A stretch of 64,000 bases of DNA from Cubamyces lactineus. Its lineage: Eukaryota > Basidiomycota > Agaricomycetes > Polyporales > Polyporaceae. Positions 26,172 to 35,495 of this stretch are shown here, one piece after another. Positions within the stretch are counted from its first letter, which is position 1. Every line of letters starts with the position of its first letter. Made by a program: the position numbers and the translations under genes. The DNA lies in NCBI GenBank assembly GCA_022376465.1, contig JACDTU010000005.1, positions 1,906,308 to 1,970,307 of the forward strand, given 5' to 3'. The notes under the pieces were generated by a model. The model worked only from the letters and a program-made list of their open reading frames with translations. It did no database searches and was not told the origin of the DNA.

Positions 26172-26713
26172 TGTTACAAATGTACGATAGGCGTCTTACG
26201 AACTGTACGATTTGGTATGGTCTCTACTTCCGTCCCTGTACTATACGAATATGGCGGACTCTAGGATTCTAGCTACGGTTCTTAAAGACAGGAATGGTCT
26301 CGTATTATCTAGGACTCTCTAGGACTTTCTATGCACAGTTACTGCTGCACAGTGCACAGTTACTTCCGCGCAGTGCACGGGCGCTTCTGCACAGTCCACA
26401 GCAGCACTGCCACAGTGTTACTAGGTTCGACTAGCGCTGACTACTACGCACCAGAAAGTCCATGTACACGCTAGAACATTCCGTCTACAGGCCTGCATAC
26501 ATGTATATAAGAGGCGACGCCATAGAGCGACCCTCAGCTTTCAGTCTCTTCGCGAAATACGACTTTGGTTGCTCGTTAACTCGCTTTCAACTGCAAATAC
26601 TACTACGCGCTTATCTTCAACAAGCTAGGGCTAGTAGCTGAATAGATACAAGCTCTCTATTCATTGACGTCTTAAGGCTTGATAGTTTAAGAGTCACGCT
26701 CGAAAGCGTAACA
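26172..26713 (+). repeat. Element 2 5' LTR
   Basis: 542 bp starting TGTTAC and ending GTAACA, reading identical to 34954-35495. Contains TATATAA at 26514-26520. The predicted transcript start is near 26536, where the sequence complementary to the primer-binding site begins. Confidence 0.95.
26514..26520 (+). promoter_or_regulatory. TATA box of element 2
   Basis: TATATAA 22 bp upstream of AGCTTTCAGTCT (26536-26547), the segment complementary to the primer-binding site and so the likely 5' end of the RNA. Confidence 0.65.
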
Positions 26714-26715
26714 TT

Positions 26716-26727
26716 AGACTGAAAGCT
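26716..26727 (+). promoter_or_regulatory. Element 2 self-priming primer-binding site
   Basis: AGACTGAAAGCT, 2 nt after the LTR end, is the exact reverse complement of AGCTTTCAGTCT at 26536-26547 in the LTR. No TGG-initial tRNA site is present. This matches the Tf1/sushi mechanism, in which the 5' end of the RNA primes minus-strand synthesis. Confidence 0.8.
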
Positions 26728-27615
26728 TTAACCCTCCACTTGTTAAAAGTGCAGAGGCCTACGTCGGAAGACAACGACTACGAAACGCATCAGAACCCTC
26801 TCTTGCTCGTAACGTACAGAGAGACGATAGTCAATACGGAGGGAACTACACAACCCCCATTGCGACAATCACCCGGGGTACTAGACGGAAGGAACAAAAC
26901 ACTGCCGAGGCTACCACCACTCGCGATCCCGGAGAATATAGTTGCTCTCCCAAGTTCGCCAAGAGGATCCCCATTCCCCTTGATAAGAGGTTTTAGCTCG
27001 ACAATCCCTTACGTAGAAAGTACCGGTTCAATATCGTCGGGTCAGAGCACTCGAGTATCGGACCACGAACCCGCGTTTCAGCGAACACAAGAGTGGAGAG
27101 AATATAGGAATTCTCTGGCCATTCAGGCGGAATCAGGAGTAGCAATAGGCGTACCCATTCCAACCCGAGCGAGTCCAGGAACGGATAGTTCGGATCGATC
27201 GACTCCAGAAACTAGTGTTGAAGAAGCATCCTCAACGGCAGGGATATTCTATCGGAGAACACAGCTTCCGGTGCACGCGATCGATACACTTCGAGTTATA
27301 GCAGATAACTTGGAAGTACTAGGACAGGAAGACTTCACGAGGAGATATCACGCGACTCTCGAACGAGCCCATCGATACATAACTCAGGTCATCCAGACAC
27401 TCGAATTTATTCCAAGACAAGCTGTTACGCCTCCAACGAGGGTACGGAACTTTGCGGGATATCTTCAGAACCAGATTGACTACCTGCGAGCAAAGGTCCT
27501 CAATCCGGAGAACTACGCAGATATAGACCTCGAAGAAAATCTTAGGAAATTTCGTAGTTGCCTCCGAGCTAGGGAACTACATCAGGCTTTCCTACGACAA
27601 GCACAACGTGTATGA
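26719..27615 (+). CDS. Element 2 ORF1: ATG-free leader ORF of about 298 codons
   Basis: Open frame from 26686 to TGA at 27613-27615 with no ATG at all; indeed no ATG occurs in any plus frame from the TATA box to 27612. If translated it needs a near-cognate start; the CTG at 26719 (A at -3, A at +4) is the earliest plausible one and is used as the start here, and a TTG occurs at 26740. The product is Pro/Ser/Thr-rich at first (TLPRLPPLAIPENIVALPSS), then helical (VIADNLEVLGQEDFTRRYHA, LQNQIDYLRAKVLNPENYAD, LRARELHQAFLRQAQRV). It overlaps the gag start as ATGA. No family recognised. The length of open frame argues for selection on a protein. Confidence 0.55.
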   Translation: MKALTLHLLKVQRPTSEDNDYETHQNPLLLVTYRETIVNTEGTTQPPLRQSPGVLDGRNKTLPRLPPLAIPENIVALPSSPRGSPFPLIRGFSSTIPYVESTGSISSGQSTRVSDHEPAFQRTQEWREYRNSLAIQAESGVAIGVPIPTRASPGTDSSDRSTPETSVEEASSTAGIFYRRTQLPVHAIDTLRVIADNLEVLGQEDFTRRYHATLERAHRYITQVIQTLEFIPRQAVTPPTRVRNFAGYLQNQIDYLRAKVLNPENYADIDLEENLRKFRSCLRARELHQAFLRQAQRV

Positions 27616-29910
27616 GTTCAGCTGAACCATATAGTTGTTCAAGGTTATATCATCTCTACAACTCCGACAAAGCTCGGGACGTTGTTACGACGCTCACTGT
27701 GTCACGGTCACCCAGTTTCCTTTTCCTCTCTCTCCCTCGTGCCTCCGTTATGCCACGTCATCCTTTCCCATGCCACGTCACCCTTTCCCACCGGTTCACA
27801 CGGCTGTTGTATTACTACCCTATCACCTTCCGCCACGTCATCGCCACATCATCTGTACTCCCAGCCCTGACTCTACGTAGTTATACTGGACTCTCACGGT
27901 ACGTGGCGCCTACGTGGCGCTGACGTGTCCATGTCTCTCTTCCTGTATTTAAGACCAGAGGATCCACTCGGGATCCTCAGCTCGACCTGGTTATCCATTG
28001 CCTATTCCTCTGAACCTCTACTCGACTCGAACTACTGGAGACCTCTGGTCCGATCCCTAGGACGTCGCTTGCTGTGACCGATCTAGGCTCGTCGTAACAG
28101 ACGTATACTATCGAGAAAGCGTAGACAAGTGGAATTTTTGCACCAACGAAAGGTGTCCACTTCGGTACAACACTAAGGAAGTTCCAAACGTCAAGCACGC
28201 ATCGGCTTTAATCCTAACACACTCCTCACAAGAGCGGGATATTACTAGTACCCACGGACGACAACCCGCGGTAGTCAAGAAGCCACTACTTGCTGGAAAA
28301 GCTACTGGTCGGATTAATAGTCCGAGAGTTGTGTCAGGATCGTTTCCGACTTCAAGAGTAGGAACCCCGAAACCTCAAGAATCCGAATCACCTAAGGAAT
28401 CAGGTCCATCCTTCAAGGAGAAAGGAAAGGAGACCGAACCGCCTAAGGTAGAGGACTCGGACAAGGAGGACGAGACTTTTCGGACGACGGTCGAAGCACC
28501 TGAACCGAAAATCGAAGAAACTATTCGGATTAAGGTCGTAGTACCTGCACCGAAAACAGAAGACACTCGGGTCGAGGCAGAAACACCTGAACCGAGAGAA
28601 GAGCATATTCAGACAGAGGTCGAGGAGACTAAATCTGAATTGGAGTATACTGGTCGCAGCGCAACCCCAGAATTTGTACGAAAATCAGTACCATCGTACA
28701 TGTCGGGAACAGTGACAGGAGAGTCCATTTCTGGAGCCCATAGATATGCGTTCACTCCGCAAGGGCAAGGCTCAGAAGGAGAAAGATACGGGTCTTTATC
28801 AAGTGGACCAGCCCCTCGGGCAACGGCAATTTCTGGAGGAGTTATCAATCCTTCTGGAGGTGGAGGAGGAGGCGGACCAGGTAGGCCCGGAGGTCGGCCT
28901 GACCCTGAGCCTTCAGATCCCTACTCCCCAGGAGGAGGACCACCAGGACCAGACCCAGACCCGGAACCGCAAGAAGCTCCAGGAAATGCGCCGCAAGGAC
29001 ACGGAAAGGGCAAGATCAAGGACCCTGAGGTCTTCAACGGAGACCGAGACAAAACCAGGTCCTTCCTCAATCAACTGTTCCTGTTGTTCACGGCGCGACC
29101 CCACGACTTCGTTAATGATTACACGAAGGTGGCGACGGCCCTATCCTTCATGGAAGGGGACAATATAAACTACTGGAAGGACATCACAATTCAGCGAGCT
29201 GAAGAGGAAATTAGACCGGGAGTCTATCGAGGATTTGACTCTTGGCCGGTCTTCAAGAGGAATTTCCTGCTCGCATTTGCCCCAGTAGACGAGGTGGATG
29301 ACTCTATGGTTAATCTCACGACGATACAGCTCAAGAACTACTCTTCAGTCGATGAGTTCAATGCGAGGTTCATGGATCTAGCTCTTAAGGGAAAAATTCT
29401 GGACCCAGCAGCGCAACTGGCCCTGTACAGGAATGCGCTTCCAGAATATTTACTGAAGAGAAGATATCCATGTCGTACCCTCCGCCGACGACCATTGAAG
29501 AGTGGATGACTAGGACTAAGGAGATCGACCATAGCTATCACCTTACGGAGAAGATTTTGGCTAATCGCAGAGGACGCAAGGCCAAAACCTTGAAGACTAA
29601 GAAGAATGTCAAGAAGGTTAATATCGAGGACGACTCGCTCGATATTAACAAGCTCTCTGTCAAGGAGAGACAGGAGCTGCAAGACAAGGGACTATGTTTC
29701 CGGTGCAGGAAGCCGGGACATATTTCCAGAGACTGTCCTTCTAAACCTAAGAAGCCCGGCAAACCTGTTAGTCGGAAGGTACGACAGGTTACCGACGAGG
29801 ACTTAGAGGACGAGTCTGAGGAAATCTCAGACGAAGAGGACGACGAGGACGAAGAGGACAATGTTTCTATTAACGCACTCAGGGCTACAGATTTCGAGAC
29901 GGGTTTTTAG
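27612..29910 (+). pseudogene. Element 2 gag, broken by a solo LTR and a 2-bp frame change
   Basis: Gag capsid/nucleocapsid gene. ATG at 27612 overlaps the ORF1 stop (ATGA). After 23 codons it is interrupted by the solo LTR at 27683-28099; the frame resumes cleanly at the duplicated GACGT. Downstream come acidic spacers, a Gly/Pro-rich segment, and the capsid region (VFNGDRDKTRSFLNQLFLLF, TALSFMEGDNINYWKD, FDSWPVFKRNFLLAFAPVDE). Near 29455-29461 the frame jumps; the sequence there looks like an extra AG in GAAGAGAAG. The second part holds the zinc knuckle CFRCRKPGHISRDC and an acidic end, with TAG at 29908-29910. Broken twice, so no full Gag. Confidence 0.85.
27683..28099 (+). mobile_element. 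Solo LTR of the element-1 family inside element 2 gag
   Basis: 417 bp, reverse complement of the 416-bp LTRs at 24230 and 40797 apart from one added T in a T run and one A/G difference. Flanked by TSD GACGT (27678-27682 and 28100-28104). It represents a third, later insertion that collapsed by LTR-LTR recombination. Confidence 0.95.
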
Positions 29911-29941
29911 GCAGGCAAGCAGACTCGACGCCTGACTTGCC
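29901..29941 (+). promoter_or_regulatory. Element 2 -1 ribosomal frameshift cassette
   Basis: Slippery heptamer GGGTTTT at 29901-29907 read as G GGT TTT followed by the gag stop TAG. A 6-nt spacer precedes a stem: GGCAAGCAG (29914-29922) pairs with CTG-A-CTTGCC (29932-29941), with one bulged A at 29935 and a 9-nt loop ACTCGACGC. The -1 frame runs open into pol. Confidence 0.82.
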
Positions 29942-32900
29942 CAAGGAATTGCATGTAACTATTGTAACCAATACAGAGCGGAGACGCAGTGCTCTGCTGA
30001 TACCCGGTTACATGCAGGTTCAGGACAAAGCCGTCGAAATCAAGGGACTCATTGACACTGGTGCGGATGCCGTGATCGTCAATAAAAAGATTGTGGACAA
30101 GTACAATCTTCCGACAGTCAGACTACCAAAGACTCTGACTTTCCGGAACGCGGACGATAGCGTTAATAGCATGGGAACCATTACCCATCGGGTGGAGGGG
30201 ACATTTAATCTCCACGGAAAGAAGCTCCCAACAAATTGGTATGTGGCCGACATTGGGCGGGACGATGTCCTATTCGGCATGCCATGGATCCGCAAGTACA
30301 ATCCTAATATCGACTGGGAAAGTGGTCGCATTACTTTCAAGTCGGATATTATCAAGAAGCAGCAGCAGATCCATAAATACCAATGCGAGCACGACCCACC
30401 TGAAGGGATGCTGTGGAACTTCCCAGTAAAACCTCTAAATCAAGACCTGGTCGTATCGTTCGTACGTGCTATACCGGACGAGGACGACGCAGACCCAGAC
30501 TCCGAAAGGCTTACATTTAATCCTTCGAGGGCCATTGAGCTATGGTACCGCAAGAAGAAAATCCGAAAGATTAATAAGTCTACGGAGATCGCTATAGCAG
30601 CGAAGAAAGACCAGAAGGAGAAGACCTTGGACGAAATCCTACCTGATTTTGTAAAGGACTACCGACAGGTCTTTGAGAAAAAGGCAGCAAGTAGATTTCC
30701 GCCCTCGAGACCATGGGACCATGCTATCGAATTCAAGAAGGACTTCGACCATCATACCAAGGGGTCTTGGAGGAAAATCTACCCTCTGACCTATACGGAA
30801 CGTATAGAACTCGACAAATTCATTGCGGAGAACCTTGAGAAGGGCTACATTCGAAAATCCAAGTCTCCACTAGCCTCGCCATTTTTCTTTGTCACCAAGA
30901 AAGATGGGAGTCTTCGACCTGTTCAAGACTACAGGGCTCTTAACGAGGGGACTATTAAAAACGCATATCCCTTGCCGCTCATCAGCGACATCATTGACCG
31001 GCTGAAGGGGGCCACAATATTCACCAAACTCGACGTGAGAGCAGGGTACAATAATGTGCGCATCAAGGAGGGCGATGAGTGGAAAGCTGCGTTTATAACA
31101 CCCAGTGGATTGTTCGAACCAACAGTCATGTTTTTTGGTCTGTGCAATGCACCGGCCACATTCCCAAACATGATGAATGACCTCTTCCGAGACATGCTCC
31201 AGGAAGGATGGATGGTCATTTATATGGACGACATCCTGATATTCTCAGACAATGTCGAGGATCACCATGAGCGGACGCGAAGAGCTTTACAGCGACTTCA
31301 AGACAGTGATCTATTCCTCAAAGCGGAAAAATGCGAATTCGACAGACAAGAAGTCGAATTCCTAGGATCAATAATCCGACCGGGGGTAGTCGCTATGGAT
31401 CCAGTAAAGCTAAAGGCAATTATCGAGTGGGAACCACCGAAAACAGTCAAGCAGGTTCAGGCATTCCTGGGGTTCGGTAATTTCTACCGACGGTTCATTC
31501 GGGATTATTCAAAGATAGTCCGACCCCTCACGGAATTAACCAAGAAGGACCAGCCTTTTCTGTGGACCCCTGATTGTCAGAAAGCATTCGACACACTCAA
31601 GAAGCGGTTTACTGAAGAACCGATCCTGCAAATCCCGGATCCGGAGAAACCATTTCAGATTGAGTGCGATGCTTCTAAAGTCGCAACAGGTGCTGTACTA
31701 CGACAGCAAGGAGAGGACGGACTATGGCATCCTTGTGCCTATTTGTCCAAGTCCTTTACTCCTGCGGAACGGAACTATCAGATTTATGATAGGGAATTGT
31801 TGGCCATTGTTCGAGCCCTCGAAGCATGGCGGCATTTTTTGCAGGGTTCCCCACACCCTACAGAAATTCTATCAGATCACAAAAATCTGACCTACTTCCG
31901 TACGGCGCAGAAGCTAAATCGCAGGCAGGCACGATGGCATTTATTCCTCTCGGAGTTCAACATCGTAATCAAGCACCAACCCGGAAAATCCCTCACTCAA
32001 GCAGATGCCCTTTCTCGGAGATCAGGGCATGACGGGGGGGAAAATGACAACAAGGATGTCGTATTATTGGGACCAGAACTTTTTGCCAAAGCTGTCAACG
32101 TTGAGCTACAAGAGCGCATCCGCGATAGCAAGCTACGGGACAGCTCGGTAGTAGAGTACATTACCCTAAAAGGAAAGGCTACCAAACGCCCAGAGTTCGG
32201 CAAACCAGAAGATTGGTCCGACGACGACGGAATACTCCTGTACAAGAACAGGGTATATGTTCCACCAGATAATCAATTGTATCGTGATATAGTCAAGATG
32301 CATCACGACGCACCGATTATGGGACACCCAGGAGTCCAGAAAACCTACGATCTGGTTAAACGGGAATATATGTGGCCAGGCATGCGGAAATTCATTGTGC
32401 AATATGTCAAAGGTTGCGCCGCTTGCCAAACAAGCAAGGTCAATACGCATCCCATTAAACCAGGCTTAATTCCCATTCGACACAGTGGGGATACTAGGCC
32501 TTTCCGGACCATTACAATGGATTATATCACGGATCTACCAGAGTCGGATGGATTCAATGCCGTCCAAGTGGTAGTTGACCATGATGTATCCAAGGCAGCG
32601 GTATTTTCCCCTTGCACCAAGAATATTACGGCAGAAGGAGCCATGGATATTCTGCAAAGGGATGTATATCGCAGATTCGGACTACCTGCGAAGGTCATCT
32701 CGGATCGAGGGCCGCAATTCATCTCCAAGGCATTCAAAGAATTACACAACAGCCTCGGAATTGAAACGGCACTCAGCACGGCCTATCATCCTCAGACAGA
32801 TGGGGAAACGGAGCGAGTCAATCAGGAACTCGACTTAGCACTTCGGCTCTACTGTGCTAACAATCCGGAGAACTGGGCCAAACTGCTGCCTCAATTCGAA

Positions 32901-33560
32901 TTCGCGCACAATCAGCGGACACACTCTGTCACGGGAAAATCCCCGTTTGAACTCCTCTACGGGTTTCAGCCAGAGGCCGCTGGGACAGTCCGAACCACCC
33001 CAAAGCATCCAAGTACGGAGCAGAGGCTTCAAAGTCTTCAGGAAGCCAGGGAGAATACAATAGCTGCGCATGCGCAGGCCGCCGCAGCCATGTCAAGAAG
33101 ACTCCCCGCTGCTCAAGTTCTGCTGAAGCTCGGAGACAAGGTTCTTCTCGATACAAAGAACCTCAGGCTTCCATATGTCTCTAGGAAGTTGATTCCAAAA
33201 CGAGTGGGACCGTTCGCTATCGTCAAGGTCTTGGGACCGGTTACATTTAAGTTAAAACTTCCGGAGAAATGGAAGATACACCCAGTCTTCCACGCAGCGC
33301 TACTTACTCCGTACCACACAACTAAGGAGCACGGACCAGACTACATCCGACCTCCACTGATTCCCACTCCAGACTCGACGGAAGGAGAGGAATGGGAGGT
33401 AGAAGCAATCCTAAGCCACCGTACCCGAGGTACCCGAAAACAGTACCTAGTGGCTTGGAAGGGTTGGCCTGCATCGGAGAATTCTTGGGAACCAGAAAAA
33501 CATCTCAAGAATGCGCAGTCAATCCTGCGCAACTATAAGAAGAGGCACAAATTGTCGTAA
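29908..33560 (+). CDS. Element 2 Pol polyprotein (PR-RT-RH-INT-chromodomain), intact
   Basis: About 1,216 codons entered by -1 frameshift from gag; there is no ATG near its beginning. Domains in order: aspartic protease (LIDTGADAVIV), reverse transcriptase (YPLPLISDI, KLDVRAGYNNVRI, the catalytic [11 protein letters not shown]), RNase H (IECDASKVATGAVL, YDRELLAIVRALEAW), integrase zinc finger (MHHDAPIMGHPGVQKTYDL, CAACQTSK), catalytic core D,D,E ([35 protein letters not shown]), and a chromodomain at the end (WEVEAILSHRTRGT, YLVAWKGWPASENSWEPEKH). No frameshift or stop found, so this copy could still supply Pol in trans if transcribed and frameshifted. Confidence 0.93.
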
Positions 33561-33626
33561 AAAGACTCAACCCACTCCTCACTCAAATATTCCCTCCAAT
33601 TTTCTAAACATTTTCTGATATTCACT

Positions 33627-34919
33627 ATGGTCAACACTCGCACTCATCTCACTGGTCGCCGCTTCTCTGAGGCTTCCAGACGCAACATTCCCCGTCCCCC
33701 CAACTTCATCTGCGAACGGAGGACGGTTTTCTACAACCACCTCCCTCGACACACTGTCTCGGCCAACGACGAAGGCACCCTCGCCGACCGCATCGGCTGG
33801 GTCATTGTCCACCCCGACCTCTACAGTCACGTAGAGGCTCGAATTTCTCATCTCCCTGAGGTCAAGGACCTCATCGACGTCTACCGCTCTCTCGCCAGGG
33901 CTGCTCCGTCCTACGGAGTTCTCGTCAACTATAACAAGAGGACGTCGGCGCCCAAGTCGGAGAAGAAGAAGGTCGATCAGGTTGCGAACGAGGCTTACCA
34001 GGCGGTGATCCAAGGAGCAGAGAAGGTACTCTCGATGCTCGCTAACCCCCAGATCGCGGGGGCTCTCTCGGATCTCATGCCCCTCCGCAACCAACACGGT
34101 ACTCATAACTGGGGACATATTTTCTGGCCGCAACGTCTCGATGACTACCCGGAGTCTATCGAGGTAGATGAGGATGAAGACGCGGACGTGAGTTCAGTCG
34201 GAGGATGGTCAGTTCCCTCAACTGACCCATGGAAGATTGCTACTCCAGACCCCGAGGAAGAAGCCGTCAAGTGGGGACAAACCTCTGAGGAGTCCACCCC
34301 CTCTTTGGTTTCATCTCGTTCGGATTCACCTTACTCCGAGGTGGAATCGTTCGACCTTCTCCCGGAGCTTGAGCATCTCGAGCTCAGTACAGTTGACGAG
34401 GTCGACGAGCTCCTTGAGGAGGAGTTCCACGAAGCCCTGAAGGTCGCGGTTAGGGCACCCTCTCCTCCTCCTCCCCCACCAGCGACTCTCACTAAGAACG
34501 CTGAAGAACCTCGCGGACGCTGCGGTTTCTTTCGAGGAACCGGAGAAGATCGACTTGGCTATGTCAATTCCAACAGCGACATCTTCGTGGTCCCCAACAA
34601 TCCTTTCGGCATCTCCGTCACTCGGATCATGGTCGCATACCATCTGCGATGGCCGGAAGCTTCTGTCAGGACCACAATGGCAGCCTCTCTCCTTATCGAC
34701 GACGTCATCGCTCATCGAGGAAATTTCCCTGCCTTCAAGATCGAGGCCGAACGCACCCCGACGACTTATCGCCAGGCTATAGGCATGTCGGCGGCAGAAT
34801 CGGCGCAGTGGGATTGTATTCGGGCAGTAGGTAACGTGTCTGACCTCGTCCAGATCTCTTTGGACGTCTTCCGTCCTGAGGTCGTCGAGCGTAACCAGAA
34901 CATTATCGTGCATGCCTAA
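33627..34919 (+). CDS. Element 2 ORF3: post-pol protein of 430 residues, unknown
   Basis: Starts 66 nt after the pol stop at the first ATG available and ends TAA 34917-34919, just before the polypurine tract and 3' LTR. Features: basic N-terminus (MVNTRTHLTGRRFSEASRR), an ordered segment (DRIGWVIVHPDLYSHVEARI, EVKDLIDVYRSLA), an acidic middle (EVDEDEDADVSS), a proline run (PSPPPPPPA), and a C-terminal ordered part (LGYVNSNSDIFVVPNNPF, RIMVAYHLRWPEA). No transmembrane segment or signal peptide, so not an obvious envelope protein. Not visibly related to ORF-c of element 1. No family recognised. Confidence 0.7.
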   Translation: MVNTRTHLTGRRFSEASRRNIPRPPNFICERRTVFYNHLPRHTVSANDEGTLADRIGWVIVHPDLYSHVEARISHLPEVKDLIDVYRSLARAAPSYGVLVNYNKRTSAPKSEKKKVDQVANEAYQAVIQGAEKVLSMLANPQIAGALSDLMPLRNQHGTHNWGHIFWPQRLDDYPESIEVDEDEDADVSSVGGWSVPSTDPWKIATPDPEEEAVKWGQTSEESTPSLVSSRSDSPYSEVESFDLLPELEHLELSTVDEVDELLEEEFHEALKVAVRAPSPPPPPPATLTKNAEEPRGRCGFFRGTGEDRLGYVNSNSDIFVVPNNPFGISVTRIMVAYHLRWPEASVRTTMAASLLIDDVIAHRGNFPAFKIEAERTPTTYRQAIGMSAAESAQWDCIRAVGNVSDLVQISLDVFRPEVVERNQNIIVHA

Positions 34920-34953
34920 GGTCGAGGACGACCTTCAGCGGAGGGGGAGCTAA

Positions 34954-35495
34954 TGTTACAAATGTACGATAGGCGTCTTACGAACTGTACGATTTGGTAT
35001 GGTCTCTACTTCCGTCCCTGTACTATACGAATATGGCGGACTCTAGGATTCTAGCTACGGTTCTTAAAGACAGGAATGGTCTCGTATTATCTAGGACTCT
35101 CTAGGACTTTCTATGCACAGTTACTGCTGCACAGTGCACAGTTACTTCCGCGCAGTGCACGGGCGCTTCTGCACAGTCCACAGCAGCACTGCCACAGTGT
35201 TACTAGGTTCGACTAGCGCTGACTACTACGCACCAGAAAGTCCATGTACACGCTAGAACATTCCGTCTACAGGCCTGCATACATGTATATAAGAGGCGAC
35301 GCCATAGAGCGACCCTCAGCTTTCAGTCTCTTCGCGAAATACGACTTTGGTTGCTCGTTAACTCGCTTTCAACTGCAAATACTACTACGCGCTTATCTTC
35401 AACAAGCTAGGGCTAGTAGCTGAATAGATACAAGCTCTCTATTCATTGACGTCTTAAGGCTTGATAGTTTAAGAGTCACGCTCGAAAGCGTAACA
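34954..35495 (+). repeat. Element 2 3' LTR
   Basis: 542 bp reading identical to the 5' LTR at 26172-26713; followed by the TSD ATGTG at 35496-35500. Confidence 0.95.

Larger units (their letters stand above)
26172..35495 (+). mobile_element. Element 2: Ty3/Gypsy chromovirus nested in element 1
   Basis: Plus-strand LTR retrotransposon of 9,324 bp with two 542-bp LTRs that read identically, and TSD ATGTG (26167-26171 and 35496-35500). Contents: 5' LTR, primer-binding site, ATG-free ORF1, gag (interrupted by a solo LTR and a 2-bp frame change), -1 frameshift cassette, intact pol, ORF3, polypurine tract (about 34938-34950), 3' LTR. Inserted in the chromodomain of element 1 in opposite orientation. 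Confidence 0.95.

Noticed and set aside
29937..29960. Pol of element 2 starting at its own codon near 29937
   Set aside because: The codon there is TTG; the frame is open back to the slippery site, so entry by -1 frameshift is the better explanation.
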